NCBI RefSeq assembly: GCF_910596095.1
Contig: NC_056546.1
Coordinates: forward strand, 16,702,425-16,766,424
Origin: Thunnus maccoyii
Taxonomy: Eukaryota > Chordata > Actinopteri > Scombriformes > Scombridae
Direction of reading: 5' to 3'
Length of the DNA stretch: 64,000 nt
This document shows, one piece after another, positions 1 to 11,130 of the stretch. Position numbers and translations under genes: made by a program. The number at the start of each line of letters is the position of its first letter. Position 1 is the first letter of the stretch. A model generated the notes under the pieces. It was not told the origin of the DNA, did not search any database, and worked only from the letters and a program-made list of their open reading frames with translations.

Positions 1-404
1 TTATCAGATTGCTGATTTCCTTTGGTCAGACAAAACAAGCAATTCAAATGTATTGTCTGGGGCTCTGGGAAATTGTGAAAGATAAATATTTTGTTAAATT
101 TTACATAATTAATTGAAATAATAATTAGTTGTAGCCTGTTTATTTCTTCTGAAAAAAATGTCTTTTAATAAAATGTACTTGAATGAAAAAAATTGCAGTA
201 GAAGCTCAAACATTGGCACAATACATTATTCTTTATATTCTGAATAAATTATTATTGTATAATTGTAAATTCACATATTTGAAGTTTTTTAGTGCCTATA
301 TATATATAAAATAAATTAAAAATTAAATTATATTAGTTTTAATTAAGTTTAATTAAGTTAGTGTGATGGCAATTGTACATGTGTTCATGTGTGTTTACTA
401 AGTA
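1..404. other. AT-rich intergenic DNA
   Basis: Very AT-rich sequence with no open frame of gene character and no splice-flanked exon that I can recognise. It lies upstream of the transposon relics that precede slc25a28. I see nothing specific in it. Confidence 0.5.
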
Positions 405-570
405 TTACTTGTGTTGTGGGGATATAAATCTATTACACAGTCACATTGTGGGCACTTGCCTTCCTTTTGGGGACAAAAAGCAAGTCCCATAATGTAAATC
501 ATAAAATTTTAGAATGAAGACTTGTTTTTAGGTGAAGGTAAGGTTAAGGTTATGGTAATGGTTATGGTAA
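405..570 (-). repeat. Dispersed fish repeat ending in degenerate telomere-like GGTTA motifs
   Basis: A block resembling a common fish dispersed repeat: a GTGGGGA/AGTCCC-rich part around 415-490 is followed at about 531-570 by degenerate GGTAA/GGTTA motifs. The second, telomere-like part resembles the stretch near 62453 in the opposite orientation. I recognise the general type from memory but cannot name the family. Confidence 0.4.
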
Positions 571-684
571 GTCTCCAGCAAATGAACGTACAGTTCTGTG
601 CAAAGGTTTTATGTACTAAAAGTAAAGTGAGGATGCTTGCAAAAATATTGCTATAAATTATGTTTTTTTATTTAGCCTTTAACA

Positions 685-960
685 TCATACAAAGTTCAGT
701 AAACAGAAGAAACCTAAATGAAAACAATATTTGGTGTGACCACACTTTTCCTTTAAAATAACACCAGTCCATCTTTTTTTGGGTACTTGGCAGGTTGGTT
801 GTTTCTGTATCTTGGAGAAGTTGTCACAGTTCTTCTGTGGATTCAGGCATCTCTGCTGCTTCCGTCTCTTCTTGTAATTGTAGACTGACTCCATGATGTT
901 GAGATCAGGAGTCTGGGGGGGCTGTCCCCTCTGTTGCAGGACTCCTTGTTCTTCCTGCCA
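685..960 (-). pseudogene. Transposase C-terminal fragment (Tc1-like)
   Basis: The reading frame covers only the last third of a Tc1-like transposase, including the glutamate of the DDE catalytic triad in the context N-I-M-E-S. An open part of about 69 codons runs to a stop near 685. The N-terminal helix-turn-helix DNA-binding region and the first catalytic Asp are absent. It is a relic inside the 591-1415 element. Confidence 0.7.
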
Positions 961-978
961 CTGGAGTTACCTATTTAT

Positions 979-1271
979 CAAATCAAATCAAATCAAATCA
1001 AGTTTATTTACACATTTTAAAACAACCAGAGCTGACCAAAGTGGTGTACAATAAAATAACAAAAGTAAATTAAAACAAGATAACAAGGTAACAGCAAAAA
1101 AAAAGAAGTAGAGATAACATAACAATACTATCCCATATGCAAACAAAAATAAGCAAATAATAGTAAAACATGAAGCTTAACACTCAAAAGGCCTGAGAGA
1201 ACATGTGGGTCTTAAGTTTAGCCTTAAAAAAGGCTAAAGTTTTGGAGCAGCTACAGCAAATACACGGTCAC
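979..1271 (-). mobile_element. 5'-truncated LINE (or LINE-tailed SINE) nested inside the Tc1-like element
   Basis: The insert is flanked by a perfect 9-bp direct repeat, CCTATTTAT, at 970-978 and 1272-1280, which I read as the target-site duplication. Read on the - strand it ends in a TTTGA-type tandem tail (979-1001), typical of the 3' end of fish non-LTR elements. Its 5' part translates as a short decayed LKTHMFSQAF-like stretch, a tail motif that I remember from fish LINE ORF2 proteins. The clade is uncertain. Confidence 0.6.
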
Positions 1272-1453
1272 CCTATTTATAACTTTGGCTGTATGTTTGC
1301 AGTCATTGTCATGCTGCAGAATTAATTTGGGACCAATCAGGCACCTCCATGATGGTATTACATTAAAGATAAGAATCTAAACATCAAAAGTGCCGAAAAC
1401 TTTTGCACAGTCCTGTAAGTCAATATAATGTCATCTAAAGTGATGGAAACACC

Positions 1454-1455
<2 letters not shown>

Positions 1456-1523
<68 letters not shown>

Positions 1524-1539
1524 TGTGTGTGTCTGTGTG
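1456..1539. repeat. (GT)n microsatellite
   Basis: About 40 GT dinucleotides with two CT interruptions near the 3' end. Long alternating purine-pyrimidine tracts of this type can adopt Z-DNA, but no function is implied here. Confidence 0.95.
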
Positions 1540-2139
1540 ACTGTTTACAAAGAAGAGAGGAGATTGTTGGTGTGAAAGTCAGTGGACTGTATCACTGGTG
1601 AAAATTTACATCATAGTAGCAACACAGCTGTTAGTTATGCAGCTATTTACATTGCCAGATGTGGTCATTGTTGACTATCTTTACTGATGGAATAATCACT
1701 TGATGAGTTCATGAATTAACAATTGATCAAGAGGCTTCTACCTGTCAAGAAAATAGCAAATTGGATGTATCAAATCACTGTCTGTGGCCTCTCACATAAC
1801 TTAAATAAAGTTAAACATGCTAATGAAAAAAACCCACTCTTCATATGGGGAGATACACTCTTGGACTCCAAGCTGTAAGTTTCAGATTTGTGTGAGTGAG
1901 TAAAACACAACAAATTGGACTACAAAAGCTGCTTAAGTGTAAACATAATCCATACTAATACAAAAATCTTGTACACTTTATTTTCTTCTCGACAATTTAA
2001 GAAATGTATTTTTGATTGACCTATAGGTGTGTCTTTTAATAGCCCTCGAAAATGCACTGACTGTGTGGTAAAGGCCTTAATACCCATGTCAAGTGCCTCA
2101 TGACAGGGTTTGAAGTCTTCACCAAAATGCAACCAAGAG
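1540..2139. other. Intergenic DNA upstream of slc25a28
   Basis: No recognisable gene, repeat family or splice-flanked exon. A 70-codon open stretch on the - strand (1920-2132) has no family resemblance and I treat it as chance. Confidence 0.5.
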
Positions 2140-2149
2140 TGACATGTGT

Positions 2150-2423
2150 ATTAACCAATAGCGTGAGTAGGACTTGGCTACTGTAACCAATCAGAGTCCA
2201 TTTCCGCGTTGCGGCCTGCGGTGTGGCTCGATGTGTATTTGTCCGCCTCGGCCTCCCTTGCTTGGCTCTGGCTGGGAAGGAAAGGAGCGGGGTGAGGGAA
2301 TGGTTTAGCGGGCAAGCAGCTGCAAAACTACCCCAAGGGAATGCAAAACTTTCAGGCTGAAATTGACCACAAGACGCCGTGCCTGCGTGCCTGAAGACTT
2401 ATTAACACATTACCTGGTTTCTC
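2150..2423 (+). promoter_or_regulatory. slc25a28: slc25a28 promoter and 5' UTR region
   Basis: Two CCAAT boxes (2155-2159 and 2187-2191) sit just upstream of a locally GC- and CpG-richer stretch (2203-2300) in otherwise AT-rich DNA. No convincing TATA box is visible, which fits a housekeeping, CpG-type promoter. The transcription start cannot be fixed from sequence, but the CCAAT spacing suggests it lies around 2240-2300. Confidence 0.5.
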
Positions 2424-5400
2424 ATGGAAGCAGATGGGTTTGTGAGGAGGCGTCGGATGACAGCGGAGACTGCAGGCAATGATCCCGGAGTTGCGGGCGC
2501 ATCTGCCGGGGCAGAAGTTCGATGGCTGGGAGGAAGATTCTGGGTAGTTTCGGAAAGTATTGTGGGAAGCCTGACACCTCGTATCGGAAGCGAGACAGAA
2601 CTACAGACTGTTGACTTTATTCGTACTGCACAAGATCAAACAGAGGACTCTGAACCAGACTATGAGGGTTTACCACAGGGAGCCTCCACCAGCACCCACA
2701 TGTTGGCTGGAGCCGTGGCCGGGATCATGGAGCACTGCCTCATGTTCCCCATCGACTGTGTCAAGGTAGCTTAGCTTGGTGGCTGACCAGCTGATCCACG
2801 AGTTTGTGTGTTTGTTCTCTGTGTTTTCACAGACTGTGGATGTTATTCTTGGAAGGTTAGCTAACATGTTTGTTAGCATAGCTCATTAGCTAAACACGCT
2901 GCAGAGCTGACGGCTGTGAGGACAAGGTCAGCTAGCGTCTCACACCCCTCCTAGCTAACTTGTTAGCATGCTATAATAACAACAACAATAACAATGCATT
3001 TAATTTATACTGTAATTTTCATTCGCAGTGAATCTCAAAGTGAAGTTAACCGCGACTAACGTTAGCTAGTGGCTAATTATTATAACAACCTTAAAGCTCG
3101 GTCAAACACAGGAGCCCAGTTGGCTACTTGGTTGAAAACATACAAAGTTAAACAAGAAATTAATTTACTGTCAAACCCATAACGGCTATAATGTTACTTA
3201 ACTGATGTTTACATGTGTAAAATGTAAGAAAATCTGAAAGTTAACGCCAGGTTGAGTAATTTAATGAGGAAACGGTTGTTTAACTGCAACAACATTTTAG
3301 GGAGACCAACGCTATGGTCGTTGTTTACTAAAAGCAAAGGCCACTAGTTGAATGTTGTTGTTGCTAGGAACTTACGCCCTGTCTGCCACTATTATCTCAA
3401 GGAACATAAAAATGGTGGAGTCGGGAGGCAATTTGGCTCTTCCAGTCCCCGGTGGTGCATGTGTTGACCCCTCCCCTCCTCCCAAAACACAGTACACGGT
3501 CGTTTTATAGAGAAGTAGGCCCACTGCTCGTAGTTTTGTTGAGAAGTAGGCCCACTGCTCCACACACCGTAAGTCATTGTTTTCAAAAAGTCTTCTGGTC
3601 ACATGTGAGTCATGCAATTACTCTGGGCCAGTTCTCATCATGCGGCCCTGTTTGTTATGTATGAACTAGTTGTCTTAGGAATAAAAAGGTAAAGAGGCAT
3701 GGCCTATTACCCCCTGAGGTCAGTTGTGGCCATGAAGTAGTGATGATTGTATAACGCAGGCACAGGGCCAGAGGAGATGGGACAAGTGACAATGAGCTTA
3801 GTACAGTCAGCTGTCCATGTCAGACTGAAAAGCTGTTCCCACACCTGTGCTTCATCCATGTCTCTTCCACCTGTAGTCTACCTCCGTTGCAGCCTGCAGA
3901 GCCCTAAACCTGGACAAGGCCAATGTTTACAGAGCCTTCTGGCGTGTTTGCTACGCTGCTAATGGATCTCAGCCTCTCTCCGTGCAAGCCACAGGAATTT
4001 TGGGGCATTGTGACTCAGCAAAATGACATCTACAGCCCATAATCAACCAGACATATTATGCAGAGAAACAGATATTTCAGAAAATTGAGAAATATTTAAG
4101 AGGCATCTAACATATTCCTTTATTTTGCATACAGTAAACAGAGGTTTCCCTCTTCCCAAATCAAGGCTTCTCCTGCACGATAAGCTTCTTCACTGCACTT
4201 GTTGTGTAATTATAGTTTTGAGTAGGCTTGTATTCTACCTTAATGTATCCTAAATCCCAGTAATTAATTGTGGATTTTAAAAAAAGCTTGCTGCATTTGC
4301 AGTGAATACTGCACAGCGCACATGAATGGAATTTCCAGTCATTAAAAGAAACCAAGAAGGTCTTCAGAGTTTTCTACAAGGATTGATGGACATTGTGTTA
4401 ACATTGAGCACAAAGGTCGTTGCCTTTTAGATATGTAAACATACTATAGATAAACACAGCACTGTGCACAGCTGACCTTCGTGCATGTGTTTCTAAGGAC
4501 AGCCATGATCGAATGAGTACTGAAATTACAGCCTCTGCTCACTCGGTGCATACACCTGTACCACTGTTAGCCAGCCCTCTTTGGGCCCTGCATTCCTCAG
4601 CTGTAGTATGGAGTGACATGAGGCCATGTTTATACTTTGCTACAGCACCACATGCACACACATACACAGACACACAGTGGGGTGTAAGTTTGTCCATTCA
4701 GCTGGAAGTTTGGTATTTAGGGATTATGTCGCTGCTAGTTCCTCAAGGACAGACGCACTCACCCAGTCCCCTTGCAACCCTCGCTAAACACCAAATAGCA
4801 GGTGACTGAAACAGTGATTCCTTGCACTTGTCCTCTTAAACAATATTGATTTATTTCAGTATGTGGGCATGCATGTGTGTGTTAAGCGGAAGAGAGAAAG
4901 GTGTGCTTTAGGGTCAGTGGGAAAAGAGGCTTACAGGAAATCAGCTATGTCCCCCTGTGACCTTGGAGCTTGTAACGCCATACTTCCTTCTATTCAATTA
5001 TGCATGTACACCAACACACACAACACACAATGTCCGACTCCTCATTTCCCTTATTTGCCCCCCTATTCACACCACAGTCTATTCAGACCTCTTTTCATTG
5101 CCATGCTATTCTTTGCTGTAATAGGGAGACGTATGGTATTTTTGCGTTATGTTCAAAATTTTGATTTCAAATTCATTCAACTTCGCGCACTAAACTTATT
5201 CTTTGTCCATGTTTGACTTTACAAAACTTTTGTGGGTGGGACGTGAGCACTGTTTCGACTTTGACCATTGCTACATTCCACCTTTTCCTCTTTTCCAGAC
5301 AAGAATGCAGAGCCTCCAGCCCGACCCCGCAGCCCGCTACAGGAACGTGATGGATGCTCTCCGCCGAATTATAGCCACAGAGGGCATCTGGCGGCCAATG

Positions 5401-7486
5401 AGAGGGCTGAATGTGACAGCTGTTGGGGCAGGGCCTGCCCATGCCCTCTATTTTGCCAGCTATGAGAAACTCAAAAAGACTCTAAGTGATGTCATTCACC
5501 CAGGGGCTAACAGTCATTTGGCTAATGGTACCATAAAACATACATATGCACACACAAGCAGTGACATATAATGACACATACTGTGCAGATGCTTTATAGT
5601 CATCTTAACTTTGAGATCAATCTAAGTCTGTTGATATGTAGGACTACAGGCCTAACTTGACCAACTTCAAGCTCAATACCACGCGCCCTCAGTGAAATCT
5701 GTGGAACTGCTGAGTCAGCCTAATCCGTAAATAGAGCAGACACGGCCTGGCCAGTCCTAAAAAAAAACCCTGACAGGATGTCAAATTGGATAGAGCCTTT
5801 TCATAGCTACAGTTGTGCACTGTGAGGAAGTAACAGGGACAGTTGGGAGTTCAACAAACTCTTATTTTGGTTCAGCTAAGTGACATCAACTGCCAAATAG
5901 GAGATTCAACCAGAAATTCTGTGTGCTCTCAGTGTCAACCTTTTCCTTATTCCATGTTCTGCCCACTCTCTCTCTTCCCTCTTTTCCAGTGTAGTGGGAG
6001 GCTGGGTAAGTCCTCTTTCTCCCATCTCATCTGCTCTCTCCTCTGTTGGTCCTGTCTTTTCAAGCTTTTGGGTTTGGTTCATAAATCTCAAAGGAGCAAT
6101 GAACTGTCTTGTCCACTAGGTGTCTCTCTTTGCTCAAGTTTGGCCTACTGAACTCAGTCAAGAGTTATCTCTAGTTTTAACCTGTGCAACTTGCCATCAA
6201 GTATGCACCAATTCTGTTAAGATGATATATATGTATTTTTTAGCATGACAAGCACAGCCTTTAGGAAAGGGGAAGGAAGGGTTCTTAATCGTGCAAGTGA
6301 AATTTTGTTTTTTTTCTTACTCATTCTCTGCCTCTTTGCTGCAGTGCGTCCTTGTGCGTTTTTCCTGATTATCTCACTGTCTAGTAATTTTGGAGTTGTG
6401 TTTGTTTCAGGAGCAGCTGGGTGTGTGGCCACTCTGCTTCATGACGCAGTCATGAACCCAGCTGAAGGTAAGGGCAACATTTTATTGTATACTACTGTTT
6501 GCCTTTGGCCACAATTTGGGAACAGAATTAGGATGTGCGTCAAGATATTTTTTTAGTGAAGAAATTTACAGGTGCCACGCCTGGGCCAACCGTCTGCACA
6601 TGGTGGCCTTAACCCCTCAGTCTCACATATTGACTTTCACAGCTGCATCCAGTCCACCTGCCCAAACATGTCCGTAGAAGGACACTGGTCAGAGTCATTG
6701 TGTGCAGCTGTTGGATGGGGTGCAGCTGTCTGAGCAAAAGCTGCTACTAAAATGACTTACTACATCTTACTGTATGTTTATTTGTTCAGAAGCTAGAGGT
6801 AAAAGCTCACTAATTTCTTTCATTCTTTTTATGTGCTTTTTTTTGTTCATCTCTGCAAACTGTGGACACATTTGACCTTCTCCATCAAAACATCCACCCA
6901 TGCGTCCTTAGTTGTGAAGCAGCGCATGCAGATGTATAATTCGCCCTACCGTGGCGTGTTGGACTGTATACGCGCTGTGTGGCAGAGAGAGGGCGCTGCA
7001 GCGTTTTACCGCAGCTACACCACCCAGCTCACCATGAACGTGCCCTTCCAGGCGCTCCACTTCATGACCTATGAGTACCTTCAGGAGCTGCTCAACCCCC
7101 ACAGACAGTACAATCCCTCATCCCACATGTTGTCCGGAGCTTTGGCCGGGGCCATCGCGGCTGCGGCCACCACACCTCTGGACGTCTGCAAGACCCTGCT
7201 CAACACCCAGGAGTCTCTAACCCTCAGTTCCCTGTCTTCCGGCCAAGGCCCCGGCCAGGGCCAAGGCCAAGGAGCCCACAGACATATCTCAGGCCTAGCC
7301 CATGCCTTCCGGACAGTATACAGGCTGGGCGGCCTGCAGGGCTTCTTCAAGGGAGTCCAGGCGAGGGTCATCTACCAGATGCCCTCCACAGCCATTAGCT
7401 GGTCAGTGTATGAGTTCTTTAAGTATGGACTCACCAAGCATCAGCACAACAAGAGGCGAACGCAGCAAATTGAGGCTGAGACATAG
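2424..7486 (+). CDS. slc25a28: Mitoferrin-2 (mitochondrial iron transporter), four coding exons
   Basis: Joined exons 2424-2765, 5299-5527, 6411-6467 and 6912-7486 give a 400-residue protein; all introns are GT-AG and phases agree. It is a mitochondrial carrier: three repeats with the signature P-x-[DE]-x-x-[KR] seen as PIDCVK (109-114), PAEVVK (207-212) and PLDVCK (298-303), so six membrane helices in the inner membrane. Mitoferrins import ferrous iron into the matrix for haem and Fe-S synthesis. The assignment to paralogue 2 rather than slc25a37 rests on close resemblance to remembered SLC25A28 (the [10 protein letters not shown] and GPAHALYF stretches) and on its neighbours nkx2.3, got1 and cnnm1. 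The protein is about 36 residues longer than the human one, partly from a Gly/Gln run at 320-330 and a longer N-terminus. Met12 (2457) is an alternative start. Exon 3 is only 57 bases. Confidence 0.9.
2766..5298 (+). other. slc25a28: slc25a28 intron 1
   Basis: The 2.5 kb first intron separates the coding part of carrier repeat 1 in the middle of its signature (K114/T115). It is rich in GCTAGC/GTTAGC-type words near the 5' end and holds a small duplication, GAGAAGTAGGCCCACTGCTC at about 3511-3530 and 3540-3559. I see no nested gene. Confidence 0.8.
7241..7272 (+). repeat. slc25a28: Coding GGCCAA/GGCCAG hexamer repeat in slc25a28
   Basis: A short degenerate GGCCAAGGCC-type repeat in exon 4 encodes alternating Gly and Gln (residues 320-330) in the loop after the third carrier signature. 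The human protein as I remember it lacks this run, so it looks like a repeat-driven insertion tolerated in a matrix loop. Confidence 0.7.
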
Positions 7487-7930
7487 ATGCCTCTTCTCAC
7501 ATTGCTTTGCCCTCCTTGTGAGGAGAAGATGAAGTCAATACGCACATAGAATCTGACTAAAATCACCTCAGTTGTCCCATCCCTCTCAGACATAGCAGAT
7601 AAGAAAGACATCTTTGAAGACAGTTTGAGTAGTTATGTTCCTGCAGCACTATTTCAAGACTAGGCACGGTTTGAGTTATGTTGTTTCTCTCTACTAGGAG
7701 ACAAGCATTTACACAGTATTATAGAACTAGTTTATCTGGAGATTTTTTTTTTCTTAAAACCATTCTAGTGACCAGTACAAGCTAAGGAAAATGTGAAGAA
7801 TGCACAAGTTTTGAGTCGGAGAGGTAGTCAGCAGAGGGCAGTAGTGTTAATTTGTTAACTTTCTGGTAGTTTCATACGCTTTGCTGTCCTAGGATCAGAT
7901 TTAATGAATAAAAATGATAACTGACTCCTG
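7487..7930 (+). terminator. slc25a28: slc25a28 3' UTR with AATAAA poly(A) signal at 7907-7912
   Basis: The first clear AATAAA on the coding strand after the stop is at 7907-7912, giving a 3' UTR of roughly 440 bases. Other poly(A) sites further downstream cannot be excluded. Confidence 0.55.
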
Positions 7931-9555
7931 ATACAGAGCCCTTTTTGGATTCATGCATTCATTTTTTTTGTATATCTCATAACAATATTCTCACAGTAAT
8001 CCAAGACCAGACAAGTTGTTTGTTTTGGTGTCTAGTTGGGGGTACACAAAGGCATTCAGTCCCTTATTAAAAGTATCTATTAAGTCTTCCATTCTGATTT
8101 AAATGCAAATTGAACATGGGTGAGGACATTTTGTTGTTAATTCAATACATTAATCTACTGACTGATCAGTGGCCAGATACCTTTTTTATAGAAATGTAAT
8201 GGAACCCTGCAAACAAAAGTGAAGACCACCAAATATACATATATATTATATGCAAATAGTATGATATTGACTCCACAAATGAACAAAGAGAACATGGATC
8301 AGATTGGGTTTCCCTTTTTGTTTGGCTGTTGGTGGTTCAAAGAATGAATTTGAATAATTAAATACTTTCTTTGCCCTTTATCAAATGTCAAAGTTCATGA
8401 TTGTTGCCCATGATAGAATTGGAAAGAGAAATATCAACTTTCAGTTGAAGTTTCTGAAGTGTATGTTTAGTTTATTTTAACTAAAGTTGATTCCTCAAAT
8501 GTTATTTTATTTCCAGAAAAAACATTGGTTTCTTTTGTTTTCTTATGGTCCCATTTATGAATTTAACCAACCCACTCAACTACTCACCATTATTGCCTTG
8601 TGTACCAGTTTGGCAGAGCAGCGTTATGATGGCCATTCCTGTGCATTAACTGTAGCTACCAGCCTGTTTTCATCTTGTGAACTACTGAGTGTCAATATCT
8701 CTGCTTGATAGCAAAGGCTGCATAAGATGTACCATGCTCCAAAAATATGAATTTTACTAAAATTTATGTGGAGTTCAGTATCCCAGAAGAAGTTAAATCG
8801 TACCCCTGTTGAGTACACATAAATGGAAGCTGTCATTCTTATTGATTGAAGTCTGATTGTTTCTGACACTGAATTGCACTCGAATAAAGACTGAGCAGTG
8901 GGGCTCCACTCACTGCTCATAAATGATGGGAGTCCCTTTGATGTATTTCTTTTAAATGTTGCTGAATGCTTTGCTAATGATGTGAAGATGACTTAATAGA
9001 AGAGAGTTCTTGCATATTTACTGATCATCAGCAAAGGGACAGTCTATAGTACTTTGTTTTCCTGGTGAAAAGTCACTAAATAATAGGATGGATGAAAAGG
9101 AAGCAATACCCAAAGTCACATCTGTACAACCAGAAACACATTGGTGAGTTTGTGTGTGTTTTCAGGTTTCATTTATTTTTAGTTTGAGGCAGGTACAGTT
9201 GTTTAGTCTTGAACGCAGGTGCAGATCTCAACTTTGACCCTCAAGACTGAAAACACTATTTGAACTAGTGGACACATACTCTGCGTACAAACAGCTAGGA
9301 GAGTGAAGCATTGGAATTCAGCAAAAATGACAGCAAATGTTAGTTCATGTAGAAATAGAAAAGCAGATTGCAATGAGAAAAAGTACAATATTAGTGCCTG
9401 AAATGATGGAACTTTTGCAGTAAGCCATACAAAGTGATGAAGATTTCTTAACACAACAAATCAATAGAAATGTAGAACAATATTGAATGTTAGAGAATAT
9501 AGAATTGGCAATTTAAATGAGAATTAAGTTTTCCTGGCTTTTCATCATTTTGCTT
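7931..9555. other. Intergenic DNA downstream of slc25a28
   Basis: AT-rich unique-looking sequence. Several short open frames have no family resemblance. I recognise no repeat family or exon. Confidence 0.5.
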
Positions 9556-10010
9556 CATCAGATCAGATCAACTTTATTATCCCACACGGAAATTCGTTTG
9601 GTCCAATGCTTCAGACATAAAAGCACCCGAGAATCCACGGTAAAAACAATAGAATAACCAATAAGAACTCAGCATAATCATAAAACACTTTTGATCACAC
9701 TGAGACAAAGTAAAAACAAATCAAAAACAAGTCAATCCAAAATCAATAAAATCAAATTTGATATAAAAGTGCAAACGTGCAGGTGAACATGTTATACAGG
9801 CTGATGGCCAGAGGAATAAAAGACTTGTATCTACTTGTTTTGAGTTTTCTTTGTAGAAGTCTCTTTCTCCTTTCAAGTTGTTGCTGCGACTGAATTTGGA
9901 GTGACGGGGATGGGTACTATCCTGTAAAATCTTTCTAGTTTTTGGAAGATGAGTTTGGTGTAGTGTGGCTGTTTCTTGGTCAATGGCTATGATTTTTCCC
10001 GCTGTCCTGA
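9556..10010 (-). mobile_element. 3' end of a decayed non-LTR retrotransposon (Rex1/L2/CR1-like)
   Basis: On the + strand it begins with tandem ATCAG units followed by ACTTTATTATCCC, which read in reverse is the tandem 3' tail typical of fish CR1/L2/Rex1-group LINEs. The - strand further in translates, with frameshifts, to a tail-of-ORF2 pattern around 9780-9880: basic residues, then T-S-R-Y-K-S-F-I-P-L-A-I-like residues. It is 5'-truncated and dead. The exact clade is a guess. Confidence 0.6.
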
Positions 10011-10262
10011 TTTGTCACTGCAGCCTGGCTTGGTCCTGTTTTCGCATGTCACCAAGCACACAGATGAAATGTGGTGGTAACTGTTTATGCGAGGCCTCTA
10101 TATCTTGAGGATAAGTGACTGTGTTCTTGGTCAATATTGTAGGACAATTGTCGGACTTTCTCCAATGGAAAGGAGTTTAGATACACTTGAATTGTCATCT
10201 TAAAACAGTCTAGCCCCTTGCCAGTTCTACAGAGGATCCAGAAAACATGCATTTCCGTACAT

Positions 10263-11130
10263 TTAAAGGTTCTATATATCGGAATCAGAAATTCCTTCTC
10301 ATTAGTGACCTCTGTGGCCGTAAAATGAACTGCAGTCAACATCCTGGTGCTCACGCTCACATGCTCACAGCGCGAGACTATTGCAGGCCATGTCTTTTTC
10401 CTCGCTTACTCTTCTCATAGTTACATTCAACACGCCGTGGCTGGGCAGCAATGCGCTGTGGTCGAGGAGCAACAGGGTGTGGCTGGGCAGCAACGTACTG
10501 TGGTCAGGGAGCAACAGGGTGTGGCTGGGCAGCAACGCGTTGTGGTCAGGGAGCAACAGATTGTGGCCAGGCAGCAACATGCTGTGGTTGGGGAGCAATG
10601 CACTGCGGTTTTGTTGTGAAATGTGTGCTACGACCTTTGGACTACCGACAGGAAAAACAAAAGGGGTAAACTATGTTCTGCTATTGCTCTGGAGCTTATT
10701 TTCTGCTCCTTTGTTGAAGAAATAATGTTGTTTTAGTTGTGTGTGCTCAGGAGTGGATGACTTGTCATTGCAGGGGTGTTTTGTTGTGAAATGTGTTGTG
10801 GTTGACTGAGGCAGCTAATCATCTCAGTAGCTGGAGAGCTAATATCTGCAGGATGTTTCTAATCAGATAGCACCATTTTTGTTGTGGTATGGTGTCATTA
10901 TGCCAGTCGTTTGTTGATGTTAGCGAGAGAGAGGCAAAAACAAAAATTTTCACAGAAAATCCAGCCTGGGTCCTTCACATAGAAATCAGTCCACAGGCTG
11001 TTACAGACAACCAAGAAAGTTGGGTAAGGTCTCATTTTTTACATTACATTACTACCTATTCACTCATTATCAAAAAAATAAAGATTAACACATGTAAATT
11101 GCTTCACAATTCTACATATAGAACCTTTAA
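10263..11130. mobile_element. Candidate non-autonomous DNA transposon with 17-bp terminal inverted repeats
   Basis: TTAAAGGTTCTATATAT at 10263-10279 is the inverted complement of the end at 11114-11130 (16 of 17 positions). The roughly 870-bp interior has no transposase and carries a minisatellite. A TGTTGTGAAATGTG word is repeated at about 10613 and 10782. I could not define a clean target-site duplication (possibly GTACA/GTATA), so the superfamily is unknown. Confidence 0.55.
10437..10604. repeat. Minisatellite, four copies of a 42-bp (2 x 21) unit
   Basis: The unit is two related 21-mers, one with GTGGCTGGGCAGCAA and one with GTGGTCAGGGAGCAACAG. Copies start at 10437, 10479, 10521 and 10563. 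Because 21 is a multiple of three, several frames on both strands stay open and give 7-residue periodic peptides (for example W-L-G-S-N-x-L). These are a by-product of the repeat, not evidence of a gene. Confidence 0.9.

Larger units (their letters stand above)
591..1415 (-). mobile_element. Decayed Tc1/mariner-like DNA transposon with terminal inverted repeats and TA target duplication
   Basis: The ends are inverted repeats (591-616 and 1390-1415, about 20 of 26 bases matching), both flanked by TA, the Tc1/mariner target duplication. On the - strand, 685-960 encodes the C-terminal end of a Tc1-type transposase: a PPQTPDLN segment followed by I-M-E, which carries the last acidic residue of the DDE triad, then a conserved tail ending in GGHTKY-like residues. 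The piece at 1281-1390 matches the region around the second catalytic Asp. The 5' half of the transposase is missing and the interior is split by a second insertion, so it cannot be autonomous. Confidence 0.8.

Noticed and set aside
10347-10725. Heptapeptide-repeat proteins on both strands
   Set aside because: Produced by the 21-bp minisatellite; several frames are equally open, which is not expected of a real gene.
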